Source of the DNA: Paraburkholderia bonniea
GTDB taxonomy: Bacteria > Pseudomonadota > Gammaproteobacteria > Burkholderiales > Burkholderiaceae
Direction: 5' to 3'
NCBI RefSeq assembly: GCF_009455625.1
Contig: NZ_QPEQ01000001.1
Coordinates: forward strand, 682,001 to 746,000
Length of the DNA stretch: 64,000 nucleotides
The notes under the pieces were generated by a model. It was not told the DNA's origin. It was given only the letters and a program-made list of their open reading frames with translations, and did not search any database. The position numbers were made by a program, and so were the translations under genes. Position 1 is the stretch's first letter. Each line of letters opens with the position of its first letter. Of this stretch, positions 55,889-64,000 are shown piece by piece.

Positions 55889-56659
55889 ATGACGATGGAT
55901 ATTCTGGTTGAGCGCGCCGATGGCGTGCTGACGCTGACGTTCAACCGGCCGGAAAAGAAGAATGCGATCACGGCCGCGATGTACCAGACACTTGCTGACG
56001 CGCTGGTTGGCGCGCAAACCGACACGACAGTGCGCGCGATTTTGCTTCGCGGCAGCGCGGGCATTTTTAGTGCGGGCAACGATCTGGAAGATTTTTCGAA
56101 GTCACCGCCGGTGGGCGAGAACGCCCCGGTGTTTCAGTTTTTGCGGGCGATCAGTACCGCAGAAAAACCACTGGTTGCCGCTGTGGATGGCGTGGCGGTC
56201 GGCGTGGGCACGACGCTGCTGCTGCACTGTGATCTGGTATATGCCGCTGATACCGCGATGTTTTCGTTGCCATTCACGCAGCTCGGGCTATGCCCGGAAG
56301 CGGCTTCGAGCCTGTTGCTGCCACGCGTGGCGGGTTATCAGCTGGCGGCGGAAAAGCTCTTGCTGGGCGAGGCCTTTGATGCGCGCGAAGCGCACCGGAT
56401 GGGCTTGGTGAACCGGCTGCTGCCTGCGGCTGAAGTGGCTGCGTTTGCGCAGCGGCAAGCGTTGAAGCTGGCGGCGTTGCCGGCTTCGTCGCTCCGGGTG
56501 AGCAAGGCTTTGATGAAGCGCGCGAGCCAGCACGAGCTGCAGACCCAGATGACGGATGAAGCATTGCACTTCGCCAGAATGTTGCTGGCCCCGGAGGCGC
56601 GTGAAGCGTTCAAAGCGTTCTTTGAAAAACGCAAACCGGATTTCAGCCAGTTTGATTGA
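55889..56659 (+). CDS. Enoyl-CoA hydratase/isomerase family protein
   Basis: A 256-residue crotonase-fold protein. Visible motifs are the N-terminal LTLTFNRPEKKNAI, the oxyanion-hole segments FSAGNDLEDF and DGVAVGVGTTLLLHCDLVYA, and SLPFTQLGLCPEAAS. The second catalytic glutamate of classical hydratases (normally in the E-G-GL region) is replaced, so an isomerase or other reaction is possible. It starts 19 bp after the thiolase terminator with GGAGGGG and GAGGAG upstream, so it may rely on read-through or its own promoter. The role in the fatty-acid locus is inferred. Confidence 0.87.
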   Translation: MTMDILVERADGVLTLTFNRPEKKNAITAAMYQTLADALVGAQTDTTVRAILLRGSAGIFSAGNDLEDFSKSPPVGENAPVFQFLRAISTAEKPLVAAVDGVAVGVGTTLLLHCDLVYAADTAMFSLPFTQLGLCPEAASSLLLPRVAGYQLAAEKLLLGEAFDAREAHRMGLVNRLLPAAEVAAFAQRQALKLAALPASSLRVSKALMKRASQHELQTQMTDEALHFARMLLAPEAREAFKAFFEKRKPDFSQFD

Positions 56660-56740
56660 GGGGGCTGGAGTTTGCTTGTCCGCCTGTGCTGCTGAGCGTT
56701 TGAGGTAGCAGCGGCGGGCGGCAGCGCGCTGGTGGTGGCG

Positions 56741-56786
56741 AATGTGATTGCGCTTGTAATTGCGGTTGTAATTGCGGTTGCGCTTA
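56741..56786. repeat. 12-bp tandem repeat between enoyl-CoA hydratase and fdhD
   Basis: TTGTAATTGCGG is repeated exactly at 56754-56765 and 56766-56777, with diverged flanking units (GTGATTGCGC before, TTGCGCTTA after). It lies 10-55 bp beyond the fdhD stop, between convergent genes. Confidence 0.65.
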
Positions 56787-56796
56787 CGACAGTGAA

Positions 56797-57627
56797 TCAA
56801 ACCGTGCCGTAATCGACATAACCGTTTTCACGGCAAAAGCTGACTAGCCGCAGACCCGCCTGACGGGCTAGCGCCAGTGCCAGTGATGACGGCGCGGAAA
56901 TGGTCGCCAGCATTGGGATACCCACCCGGGCGGCCTTGCGGACTAACTCGTAGCTGGCACGGCTGGAAAGAAAGACAAAGCCTTCGTGCGTATTGATCCG
57001 CTTGAGCACCAGATGGCCGATGAGTTTATCGAGCGCGTTATGGCGGCCGACGTCTTCAAACGCGTATTGAATCGCTCCACTGGCATCGCACCAGGCCGCT
57101 GCATGCAGGCCGCCGGTGAGCTTCGTCAGCGCCTGATGAGCGGGCAGGTGACGTGCGGCATGCGCGAGTGCATCAGGGGCGAGGCGGGTGAGAAAACCTG
57201 TATCGGGAATGCGTTCAGGCGTGAGATCCAGCAAACCGATACTTTCGATGCCACACACCCCGCAGCCGGTACGGCCCGCTAGCGCACGGCGTTTTTCCTT
57301 CAGTTGCGCGAAGACTTGCTGCAACACCGTCAGATGAACTTCCGCATGCGGCAGCTCGCCGTCATGCAGCACGACCTCGATATCCTGAATCTCACGGCCG
57401 TTGGCCACGATGCCTTCTGATACGGCGAAGCCGACCGCGAAAGCGTCCAGGTCGCATGGCGTGGCCATCATCACCGCGTGCGAAATGCCGTTGAACACCA
57501 GTGCCACCGGCCATTCCTGGCCAATCTGATCGGTCAGCGTTGCAATCTCACCGTTACGATGCCGTCTGACCTGGCATGCGATGACGCCGGTTGGCCCCTC
57601 GGTTTCCTGTTGCGTCATTTGCGTCAC
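56797..57627 (-). CDS. fdhD: Formate dehydrogenase accessory sulfurtransferase FdhD
   Basis: FdhD carries sulfur from the cysteine desulfurase to the molybdenum cofactor and is needed for active formate dehydrogenases. The 276-residue protein has the essential CxxC loop (TGCGVCGIES, Cys122 and Cys125), the substrate region NGISHAVMMATPCDLDAF, and FEDVGRHNALDKLIG. No formate dehydrogenase genes are in the window, so its client is encoded elsewhere. It is divergent from a nitrate-reductase-associated gene across 122 bp; both fit molybdoenzyme maturation and may share regulation. Confidence 0.95.
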   Translation of the reverse strand: MTQMTQQETEGPTGVIACQVRRHRNGEIATLTDQIGQEWPVALVFNGISHAVMMATPCDLDAFAVGFAVSEGIVANGREIQDIEVVLHDGELPHAEVHLTVLQQVFAQLKEKRRALAGRTGCGVCGIESIGLLDLTPERIPDTGFLTRLAPDALAHAARHLPAHQALTKLTGGLHAAAWCDASGAIQYAFEDVGRHNALDKLIGHLVLKRINTHEGFVFLSSRASYELVRKAARVGIPMLATISAPSSLALALARQAGLRLVSFCRENGYVDYGTV

Positions 57628-57689
57628 TCCTTGCTTTCAGCCGCCCTTGCAGCAGGGGCATGTGGGGCATGTGGCACAGGCTCTAAAAT

Positions 57690-57710
57690 ACGCCGCCCGT
57701 CATGCGGCGT
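57690..57710. promoter_or_regulatory. Small inverted repeat in the fdhD divergent region
   Basis: ACGCCGC / GCGGCGT (7 bp) with a 7-nt spacer, directly after TAAAAT (57684-57689), which may be a -10 element toward the nitrate-reductase-associated gene. The hairpin would be at the 5' end of that mRNA. Confidence 0.35.
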
Positions 57711-57749
57711 GCCAATGGTGCTAATGGTGTCAAAGAGGAGGTCATTCTG

Positions 57750-58244
57750 ATGAAACTCAACGCTGAACCGCTGCTGTTTAACTTCGAAATTGCATCGTCG
57801 CAGAACTTGACGTTTATCCCGCTGGCTGTCCGCTTTAATCTCGACCGTTGTGGGCTGAGGATCTCGCTGGAGCAGTGGCAGCAACTGCCTTACGCCGCAC
57901 GCCAGCAATTAGCGTGTTATCCGGTTGAGGATCGTCCTCGTCCTGTTGCAGCGCAGACGCCGGAGTTTGCCTGCACGCTAGGCGCGCTGCTTAACACCTT
58001 CGGCAATGGCGGCGCGCCTGAGCCGTTTGCTCCTGAGCTGGCCCCGGCCTGGCGCGACACCGCTGCGATTCCGCCCGAAGTGATCCAGCAGGCGGCGCTG
58101 GCTGAGGTGAGGGTGCCGGATGCGGGGCAATGGGCTGCACTCGCACCGTTTCAGCGCTACGTGCTAGCCAAGCTGTCACGCAAGCCCCGGGCCAATCACG
58201 ATTTCATTCCCGCGCTTAAAGAGTTTGGTTTGCTGCAGCAGTAA
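57750..58244 (+). CDS. Nitrate reductase associated protein (Nitr_red_assoc family)
   Basis: A 164-residue protein of the nitrate-reductase-associated family, seen next to assimilatory nitrate reductase genes in cyanobacteria and near fdhD in Burkholderia. The conserved N-terminal pattern is LFNFEIASSQNLTFIPLAVRFNLD, then ISLEQWQQLP; the C-terminal half has FQRYVLAKLSR. The biochemical role is unknown. The ATG at 57750 has AGAGGAGG upstream; an in-frame GTG-type start at 57702 is less likely. Divergence from fdhD suggests a shared role with molybdoenzymes. Confidence 0.82.
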   Translation: MKLNAEPLLFNFEIASSQNLTFIPLAVRFNLDRCGLRISLEQWQQLPYAARQQLACYPVEDRPRPVAAQTPEFACTLGALLNTFGNGGAPEPFAPELAPAWRDTAAIPPEVIQQAALAEVRVPDAGQWAALAPFQRYVLAKLSRKPRANHDFIPALKEFGLLQQ

Positions 58245-58271
58245 CTTGCCGTGAGCTTGGGGCCGCAGCCC

Positions 58272-58667
58272 TCAGCCAAGCGGCGGTAATTCACGCGGGC
58301 GGCGGTTGTTATCGGTGGCGACGTAGGTCAGCGTGGCTTCGGTGACTTTCACGACGTCCTGCGTGAGGCTCATGCGCTGGGCGTACACCTCGACATCCAC
58401 TGTGATCGAGGTCCGGCCGGTTTTGACGATCGTGGCGTAAAAGCTCAGCAGATCGCCGACAAATACCGGTTGCTTGAACACAAACGAATTCACCGCGATG
58501 GTGGCGACCCGGCCATTGGCGCGGCGGCTTGCGGGAATCGAGCCGGCGATATCCACCTGCGCCATGATCCAGCCGCCAAACACGTCGCCATGCACGTTGG
58601 CGTCAGACGGTTGGGGCATCACGCGCAGCGCGGGAGAGGTAATGGGCAGGTCGTGGGGATCAGTCAT
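58272..58667 (-). CDS. Acyl-CoA thioesterase, YciA-like hotdog family
   Basis: A 131-residue single-hotdog thioesterase that hydrolyses acyl-CoAs. The family motif NVHGDVFGGWIMAQVD (~24-39) carries the catalytic Asp/Asn pair, followed by VATIAVNSFVFKQPV. Length fits YciA. It converges on the nitrate-reductase-associated gene (27 bp apart) and is divergent from the Atm1-type exporter, with an 11-bp phased repeat array in the gap. Substrate range is not predictable. Confidence 0.9.
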   Translation of the reverse strand: MTDPHDLPITSPALRVMPQPSDANVHGDVFGGWIMAQVDIAGSIPASRRANGRVATIAVNSFVFKQPVFVGDLLSFYATIVKTGRTSITVDVEVYAQRMSLTQDVVKVTEATLTYVATDNNRRPRELPPLG

Positions 58668-58707
58668 GAGGAGCTCGTGAAAAGCAGAGGCAGCGGTGGT
58701 GTGTATG

Positions 58708-58762
58708 GCTTATACGTGGCTCATACGTAGCTTGTATGCAGCTCATACGCGGCTTGCACATA
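58708..58762 (+). repeat. Five 11-bp phased repeats
   Basis: Five tandem degenerate units with period exactly 11 bp: GCTTATACGTG, GCTCATACGTA, GCTTGTATGCA, GCTCATACGCG, GCTTGCACATA. They begin 41 bp upstream of the thioesterase start and 165-219 bp upstream of the ABC exporter start. The helical period suggests a protein-binding or bent-DNA element. Units are adjacent without spacers, so it is not a CRISPR. Confidence 0.75.
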
Positions 58763-58926
58763 GTGCGGTTTCTGGTGGGAGGGCCAGCTTCGCAAAAGCG
58801 CTGCCAGGTTGCTTCTGCGACAATACGGCGGCCAGGAATTGTACGGGAAAGCGCCATGGCTAGCCGGGCGCGTCACCCCAGTCTGCGGTTCCTTCGCCTC
58901 ACTTATCTCCCCTCCAGCCGAGTCTT

Positions 58927-60819
58927 ATGCGCAGCTCTTCCGCTTCATCTCAATCTAAATCTCCTCCGCTTCAAACTCCACGCAGCGACTGGCAGACCAT
59001 TCTTTCGCTGCTGCCGTATCTCGCCACGTACAAATGGCGCGTCGCGCTGGCGCTCAGTTGCCTGATTGGCGCGAAGGTGGCGAACCTCGGTGTGCCAATC
59101 GTGATGAAACACATCGTGGATAGTTTGTCGTCGGTGCAGGCGCTGAGCGCGCTGGGCCGTACCGAACAGGCTCCCGCGATCGTGTTGCTGGGCGGTGTGG
59201 GTTTGCTGGTGGTGGCGTATGCGGGGGTACGGCTATCGACTTCGCTGTTTACTGAATTGCGCGAGATCCTGTTTTCGAAGGTCACCGAAAGCGCTGTGCG
59301 CCAGCTGGCGCTCAAAGTGTTCCAGCACCTGCATGCGCTTTCGCTGCGCTTTCACCTTGAGCGGCAAACCGGTGGCATGTCGCGCGATATCGAGCGCGGC
59401 ACGCGCGGCATTACCCAACTGATCTCGTACTCGCTCTACAGCATCTTGCCGACGCTGGTCGAAGTTGGCCTCGTGCTGGGGTTCTTCATCGTCAAATACG
59501 AGGCCTATTACGCGATCGTCACGTTTATCGCGCTGGCCACTTACATCACGTTCACGATCAAGGTCACCGAGTGGCGCACGCATTTTCGCCGCACCATGAA
59601 TGATCTGGATTCAAGGGCTAATTCACGGGCGATTGATTCGCTGCTGAACTACGAGACGGTTAAATACTTCGGCAATGAAGCCTGGGAAACCGAACGTTAC
59701 GACGAAAACCTTAAGCGCTATCGCAGCGCCGCGATCAAGTCACAAAACTCGCTTTCCGTACTGAATTTTGGCCAGCAGGCGATTATTGGCACTGGGCTGG
59801 TGTTTATCCTGTGGCGCGCCACCCAGGGCGTGATGGCTGGGCATTTGACGCTGGGCGACTTCGTGCTGATCAACACCTTCATGTTGCAGCTCTACATTCC
59901 ACTGAATTTTCTTGGTGCGGTGTACCGCGAGTTAAAGCAAAGCCTGACCGACATGGACCGCATGTTCACGCTGCTCAACGTCACGCGCGAAGTGCCCGAT
60001 GCTGCCGCTGCACCGGCGCTGGTGGTGCGGGGCGCTGAGGTGCGCTTCGAACACGTGCGCTTTGCCTACGAACCGGCCCGCACGATCTTGCATGACGTGA
60101 ACTTCACGATTGCTGCAGGCACGACCACTGCGGTGGTCGGCCACAGCGGTTCTGGCAAGTCGACGCTGGCGCGCCTGATGTTCCGCTTCTACGATCTGGA
60201 GCGGGACGGTGGCGGCGCGATCAGGATTGACGGGCAAGATATCCGCGACGTCGCGCAAGATTCGCTGCGCGCGTCGATTGGCATCGTGCCGCAGGACACG
60301 GTGCTGTTCAACGACACGATTTACTACAACATCGCTTATGGCCGGCCATCGGCGACGCGCGAAGAGGTGCTGGCGGCGGCCCGTGCCGCGCATATTCACG
60401 AGTTCATCGAAGGGTTGCCTCAGGGCTATGACACCCCGGTGGGCGAGCGCGGGCTGAAGCTCTCGGGCGGCGAGAAGCAGCGCGTGGCGATTGCCCGCAC
60501 CGTGCTGAAGAACCCGCCGATCCTGATTTTTGACGAAGCCACGTCGGCGCTGGATTCACGTTCCGAGCGCGCGATTCAGCATGAGTTGGACCAGATCGCG
60601 CGTGAGCGCACCACGCTGATCATTGCGCACCGGTTGTCGACGGTGGTTCATGCGCAGCAGATCATCGTGATGGATAAAGGCCGGATCGTTGAACGCGGCA
60701 CGCATGCCGAGCTATTGCGCGCGAATGGGTTGTTTGCCCAGATGTGGGCGTTGCAGCAGCGTGCGGCGCAAGGTGCTGAGGTTGTGGTTGATGGGAGTGT
60801 TAGCCGCGCGAAGGAGTAG
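58927..60819 (+). CDS. Atm1/HMT-type ABC half-transporter (fused permease-ATPase)
   Basis: A 630-residue ABC exporter half-molecule acting as a homodimer in the inner membrane. The N-terminal ABC-type-1 region has six helices with the Atm1-type substrate-pocket segment DSRANSRAIDSLLNYETVKYF given here in part (NSRAIDSLLNYETVKYF). The ATPase has Walker A GHSGSGKST, signature LSGGEKQR, Walker B ILIFDEATSALD and the H-loop IIAHRLSTV. Bacterial Atm1-like proteins export glutathione-metal conjugates or polysulfides and confer heavy-metal tolerance. It probably forms its own transcript; the phased repeats upstream may regulate it. Confidence 0.92.
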   Translation: MRSSSASSQSKSPPLQTPRSDWQTILSLLPYLATYKWRVALALSCLIGAKVANLGVPIVMKHIVDSLSSVQALSALGRTEQAPAIVLLGGVGLLVVAYAGVRLSTSLFTELREILFSKVTESAVRQLALKVFQHLHALSLRFHLERQTGGMSRDIERGTRGITQLISYSLYSILPTLVEVGLVLGFFIVKYEAYYAIVTFIALATYITFTIKVTEWRTHFRRTMNDLDSRANSRAIDSLLNYETVKYFGNEAWETERYDENLKRYRSAAIKSQNSLSVLNFGQQAIIGTGLVFILWRATQGVMAGHLTLGDFVLINTFMLQLYIPLNFLGAVYRELKQSLTDMDRMFTLLNVTREVPDAAAAPALVVRGAEVRFEHVRFAYEPARTILHDVNFTIAAGTTTAVVGHSGSGKSTLARLMFRFYDLERDGGGAIRIDGQDIRDVAQDSLRASIGIVPQDTVLFNDTIYYNIAYGRPSATREEVLAAARAAHIHEFIEGLPQGYDTPVGERGLKLSGGEKQRVAIARTVLKNPPILIFDEATSALDSRSERAIQHELDQIARERTTLIIAHRLSTVVHAQQIIVMDKGRIVERGTHAELLRANGLFAQMWALQQRAAQGAEVVVDGSVSRAKE

Positions 60820-60940
60820 GCGGAAATAAGCAGCAGCGGTGAGGGCGGCGGGTGGCAAGCCTGCTGTTCTAGCCGTTTGCCGGTGGTGAAAGACGAAAGA
60901 CGAAACCGAAGGGAAATCCCCGCTGTTCCGCTCGATCAGC

Positions 60941-61687
60941 TCAGGCGAGCGGACCCGGAGGCACGTGCAACGGGTGTGACGCCGTGAGGCGCTGGTCTAA
61001 CGCCTGAAGCTGCGCGGGCGTGCCGACGTTCTCCCACAGCCCGGTGTAAAGCTCACCGCTGACCCGCTGTTGGGCGATGGCTTCGCGGTAATACGGTGTG
61101 AGCGCGCAACGGGTGCCGGGCGGCAAAGTGCGGAACATGCGCGTGTCATACAGCCCGATATTGGCGAAGGTGAGGCGCGATGGCGCTGTCAGCGAAACCT
61201 GCCCGTCCACCAGGCCGAAATCGCCTTCTGGATGAAACGCTGGATTCGGCACCATCACCAGATGCATGCCAGGCTGCGCTAGCCCTGCCAGCCTGACGCT
61301 GTGCGCGCCAAGCTGGGCGTAATCGAAATCAGCATAGACATCCCCACTGACCGCCAGAAAGACCGCTGGCGCAGCGCTATCCTCCAGCAGCGGTAGCGCC
61401 TGGGCAATGGCTCCGGCGGTTTCAAGCGCGTCGGGCTCGGGTGAGTAGCGCAAGCGGACCTGCCAGCGCGAACCGTCACCTAAGGTTTCTTCGATTTGCT
61501 GGCCCAGCCACGCGTGATTAATCACGATGGTTTGAATGCCTGCTCGCGCGAGCCGTTCGATCTGCCAGACGATCAACGGTTTGCCGCCCGCTTCGAGCAG
61601 CGGCTTTGGCGTTGTGTCGGTCAAGGGGCGCATACGCTCGCCGCGTCCTGCGGCGAAGATCATGGCTGTGGTGAGCGGAGGGGGCAT
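60941..61687 (-). CDS. murU: N-acetylmuramate alpha-1-phosphate uridylyltransferase MurU
   Basis: MurU makes UDP-N-acetylmuramic acid from MurNAc-1-phosphate in the peptidoglycan recycling shortcut that bypasses de novo MurA/MurB. The 248-residue nucleotidyltransferase has the signature AAGRGERMRPLTDTTPKPLL (~12-31), the metal-binding SGDVYADFD and the C-terminal YTGLWENVGTP. It starts 3 nt after the amgK stop; amgK and murU form the expected pair. The de novo bypass is linked to intrinsic fosfomycin tolerance in pseudomonads. Confidence 0.93.
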   Translation of the reverse strand: MPPPLTTAMIFAAGRGERMRPLTDTTPKPLLEAGGKPLIVWQIERLARAGIQTIVINHAWLGQQIEETLGDGSRWQVRLRYSPEPDALETAGAIAQALPLLEDSAAPAVFLAVSGDVYADFDYAQLGAHSVRLAGLAQPGMHLVMVPNPAFHPEGDFGLVDGQVSLTAPSRLTFANIGLYDTRMFRTLPPGTRCALTPYYREAIAQQRVSGELYTGLWENVGTPAQLQALDQRLTASHPLHVPPGPLA

Positions 61688-61690
61688 GGT

Positions 61691-62728
61691 CTAGAAGGTG
61701 TAGCCGATGTCGGTGGCGCGCCCTTCCAGATCGTCGAGCAGCCTGGCAAATGGCCCGAGTGGCCGGTAGCGTTCGGCAACTTTGCGCGCATAGCCGAGAA
61801 AACGCGGCAAATCCTGCAGATACTGCGGCTTGCCATCCCGGTGATGAATCCGGCAAAAAAGCCCCAGCACCTTGATATGCCGTTGCAGGCCCATCCATTC
61901 GAGTTGCCGGTAGAACTCGCCGAAATCAGCATCAACGGGCAGCCCAGCTTTTTTGGCGCGCTCCCAGTAATAAACAAAGCAATCCAGCTCGAACGCTTCA
62001 TCCCAACTGATAAACGCGTCGCGCAGCAACGAGGCGACGTCGTAGGTAATGGGCCCGTACACCGCGTCCTGGAAGTCGAGCACGCCAGGGTTGGGCGTAG
62101 CCTGCATCAGATTGCGCGGCATGAAGTCGCGCAGCATGAATACTTGCGGTTGCGCGCGTGCGCTGGCGATCAGCAGCGCGAAGGTCCGGTCGAGCAGGCC
62201 GCGCGTCACGTCATCCACCTCGCGGCCCAAGTGCCGCCCGATGAACCACTCGGGCATCAATTCCATCTCGCGGCGCAAGAACGCTTCGTCGAACGGTGGC
62301 AGCACGTTGTCACGGGTGCTCAATTGCCAGCGGATCAGCGTGTCAAGCGCGTCGCGCATCAGCGGGCGGGCATTGTTGCCGTTGAGCACGCTCAGGTAAG
62401 AAGCTGTGCCCAGATCGGTGAGCAGCATGAAACCGTGCTCGAAATCGGCCTCCAGCACATCGGGCACATGCACCTGAGCGGCTTGCAGCAGCTTGGCGAT
62501 GGCGGCGAATTCACGGGATTTTTCTGGCGGCGGGGCGTCAACGGCGATTAGCGTGGGCTGGCCCTGGTGGCTCGCGGTGACCCGGAAATAGCGGCGAAAG
62601 CTGGCGTCGGCGGAAGCGGGGGCCAAAGAGGCAAGATTCAGGCCGTAACGGGGTGCGACGGTGTGCAGCCAGGCGCAGAGTTGTTCGAGACGGGAGTCGG
62701 CAGAGGGAGGATTGCTGGAGGGAGGCAT
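61691..62728 (-). CDS. amgK: N-acetylmuramate/N-acetylglucosamine kinase AmgK
   Basis: AmgK phosphorylates MurNAc or GlcNAc at the anomeric position, feeding MurU. The 345-residue protein has the aminoglycoside-phosphotransferase fold; family features are SADASFRRYFRV, FMLLTDLG and LDFQDAVYGPITYDVASLLRD (metal-binding Asp, shown in part). The catalytic loop reads VFMLRDFMPRNL, with Leu where a classical APH loop has His before R-D; the Asp and Asn remain. Activity is likely but that position deserves checking. It is divergent from lptD with a 207-bp gap, the conserved layout. Confidence 0.92.
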   Translation of the reverse strand: MPPSSNPPSADSRLEQLCAWLHTVAPRYGLNLASLAPASADASFRRYFRVTASHQGQPTLIAVDAPPPEKSREFAAIAKLLQAAQVHVPDVLEADFEHGFMLLTDLGTASYLSVLNGNNARPLMRDALDTLIRWQLSTRDNVLPPFDEAFLRREMELMPEWFIGRHLGREVDDVTRGLLDRTFALLIASARAQPQVFMLRDFMPRNLMQATPNPGVLDFQDAVYGPITYDVASLLRDAFISWDEAFELDCFVYYWERAKKAGLPVDADFGEFYRQLEWMGLQRHIKVLGLFCRIHHRDGKPQYLQDLPRFLGYARKVAERYRPLGPFARLLDDLEGRATDIGYTF

Positions 62729-62769
62729 GAAAACCGGGGGGCAAAATCAGAAGGGACAACGTATTGCCA

Positions 62770-62775
62770 TATAAT
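62770..62775 (+). promoter_or_regulatory. TATAAT hexamer in the amgK-lptD divergent region
   Basis: A perfect TATAAT on the plus strand; the overlapping minus-strand TATTAT could serve amgK. No clear -35 is present for either, so the direction is undecided. Confidence 0.35.
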
Positions 62776-62935
62776 ACCCCACGACTTTTTTGACGCGATT
62801 CGCGCCAGCCTTCCCGCATCCCGTCTGCCTGCTTGCCTGATCGCCCGTGCGTTATTTTAAGACTCGCGTGTCTGCCATCGCGGCAGCCGCGGTCTGATTG
62901 CGTGAGCGGCAGGCTGCTTCGCCAAACCCGACTAC

Positions 62936-64000
62936 ATGCCGCCCAGACAGTTTTCCAGAACGATTTCCTGTTGTGATCGCGTGCCGCGCAAAAGACGCCT
63001 GGTGGTGGCCTTGATGGCCGTGCCGGGTCTTCTTCCTGCGCTGGTGCAAGCTCAACTGACAGGTGCGGCGGCCCAGCCGCAAGTGCTTGATGCCCCGTGG
63101 GGCCTGCGGCTGGCACCTCAGCTCGAAGAACATCCGTTGGCTAGCGGTCAGCAGCCAGCGGTTTTTCTGCTGGGTAACCTGGTGAGCGCTACCGCCGATC
63201 AGGACATGGCTGCGCAAGGCACGGCAGAAGTGCGCCGCAACACGATGGTCATCAAGGCGAATGCGCTGCACTACGATCAAGACACCGACATGGCCGATGC
63301 TTACGGCCAGGTGAGGATCATTAATAACGGCAATACCTTCGCTGGCCCTGAAGCGCATTTGAAGGTCGAGTCGAGTGAAGGCTTCATGACCGCGCCGAAG
63401 TATCGTTTCAATGTGACGGGCGGCTCTGGCAGCGCGGAGCGGGTCGATCTGCTTGATAGCGAGCGCTCGGTGTTCACTCGCGGCACCTATACCGGCTGTC
63501 AGTGCGCGACTGATCCGGCCTGGTATATCAAGGGCAGCGAGTTTGTTTTTGACACGGGGGCTGACGAGGGCGGAGTGCGCAATGGCACGCTGTTTTTCCA
63601 GGGCGTGCCGATATTTGCCAGCCCATGGATGTCGTTTCCGCTTTCGGGCGCGCGCCGTAGCGGCATCCTGCCGCCGATCGCCTCGCTGAGCTCAACCAAT
63701 GGTTTTGAGCTAGCCGCGCCGTATTACTTCAATATCGCGCCGAACCGCGACCTGACCGTGACGCCCCGGATTCTCAGCAAGCGCGGTGTCCAGATGCAGG
63801 CCACGTTTCGTTATTTATCGCCCAGTTACACGGGGTCGATTACCGGCGAATTCCTGCCGAATGACCGGATTACCCACACCAACCGCTATGCGCTGTATAT
63901 CCAGCACAACCAGAATTTCGGCAATGGCTTTGGTGGCTACATTTATTACAACAAGGTGTCGGACAACACCTATCCGGAAGATCTGGCGTCGTCGGCGAAC
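62936..64000 (+). CDS. lptD: LPS-assembly protein LptD (3' end missing)
   Basis: LptD is the outer-membrane barrel that inserts lipopolysaccharide, with LptE. The frame from ATG 62936 is open for 355 codons to the window end; a full LptD is about 780-800 residues, so less than half is seen. A signal peptide ([19 protein letters not shown], cut near residue 40) precedes the OstA/LptA-like jellyroll domain ([18 protein letters not shown]). The CQC cysteine pair in [10 protein letters not shown] matches the N-terminal disulfide cysteines of LptD family members, and barrel strands begin around [12 protein letters not shown]. surA and pdxA usually follow lptD, outside this window. Confidence 0.93.
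   Translation, partial: MPPRQFSRTISCCDRVPRKRRLVVALMAVPGLLPALVQAQLTGAAAQPQVLDAPWGLRLAPQLEEHPLASGQQPAVFLLGNLVSATADQDMAAQGTAEVRRNTMVIKANALHYDQDTDMADAYGQVRIINNGNTFAGPEAHLKVESSEGFMTAPKYRFNVTGGSGSAERVDLLDSERSVFTRGTYTGCQCATDPAWYIKGSEFVFDTGADEGGVRNGTLFFQGVPIFASPWMSFPLSGARRSGILPPIASLSSTNGFELAAPYYFNIAPNRDLTVTPRILSKRGVQMQATFRYLSPSYTGSITGEFLPNDRITHTNRYALYIQHNQNFGNGFGGYIYYNKVSDNTYPEDLASSAN

Noticed and set aside
58708-58762. CRISPR array
   Set aside because: Units are 11 bp, degenerate and directly adjacent; there are no spacers and no cas genes in the window.
61496-62551. 351-codon plus-strand frame
   Set aside because: Antisense shadow of amgK and murU, both of which are clear family members on the minus strand.

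Overview
The window is chromosomal DNA of a betaproteobacterium, most likely a member of Burkholderia sensu lato. This rests on recognised gene neighbourhoods: secA-argJ-mutT-yacG-zapD-coaE-pilDCB, ubiE-Tim44-ubiJ-ubiB, fmdB-DUF502-aspS-nudB-clsB, and lptD divergent from amgK-murU. It also rests on a Neisseria/Burkholderia-type general porin. Both window ends cut a gene: secA lacks its first codons and lptD runs off the right edge.

Layout. 1-12042 is housekeeping: protein export (secA), arginine synthesis (argJ), an AAA+ ATPase, nucleotide-pool sanitation (mutT), gyrase inhibitor yacG, divisome factor zapD, CoA synthesis (coaE), a type IV pilus block (pilB-pilC-pilD) and a CorC-type membrane protein. 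12043-20272 is an accessory signalling island that looks more AT-rich, at least in its first third. It holds three RcsB-like response regulators in a row, an aquaporin, and a 1484-residue BvgS-type hybrid histidine kinase carrying its own phosphotransfer domain. 20399-26733 holds a LysR regulator, a porin, a CHRD-domain secreted protein, an EcsC-family protein, and an MFS exporter with a MarR regulator. 26759-30262 has a CAC/CACCGC simple repeat and a D-amino-acid use cluster (D-aminoacylase, PLP deaminase, RidA). 30377-38252 carries queF, a 5'-nucleotidase, ilvA and a giant flavin/Fe-S oxidoreductase. 38283-49167 is the ubiquinone block, a TPMT-like methyltransferase and the aspS block. 49280-56659 is a fatty-acid beta-oxidation locus (TetR, acyl-CoA dehydrogenase, FadB-like, thiolase, enoyl-CoA hydratase). 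56797-60819 has fdhD, a nitrate-reductase-associated protein, an acyl-CoA thioesterase and an Atm1-type ABC exporter. 60941-64000 has cell-wall recycling genes murU-amgK and divergent lptD.

Most interesting region. The regulators at 12530-14767 resemble enterobacterial RcsB, and the DNA in front of the first one contains TAAGAAATTTCCTA (read on the minus strand, 12365-12378). This matches the enterobacterial RcsAB-box consensus TAAGAATATTCCTA at 12 of 14 positions. The same 12-mer TAAGAAATTTCC recurs between the third regulator and the aquaporin/kinase pair. The kinase has BvgS-like sensing (two Venus-flytrap domains) but also a degenerate receiver between its ATPase and true receiver, as in RcsC. 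I read this as an Rcs/Bvg-hybrid phosphorelay with three paralogous outputs, probably autoregulated and linked to an aquaporin. Function and signal are unknown.

I saw no tRNA, rRNA, CRISPR array or insertion sequence. Functions are read from motifs and family knowledge; no search was run.
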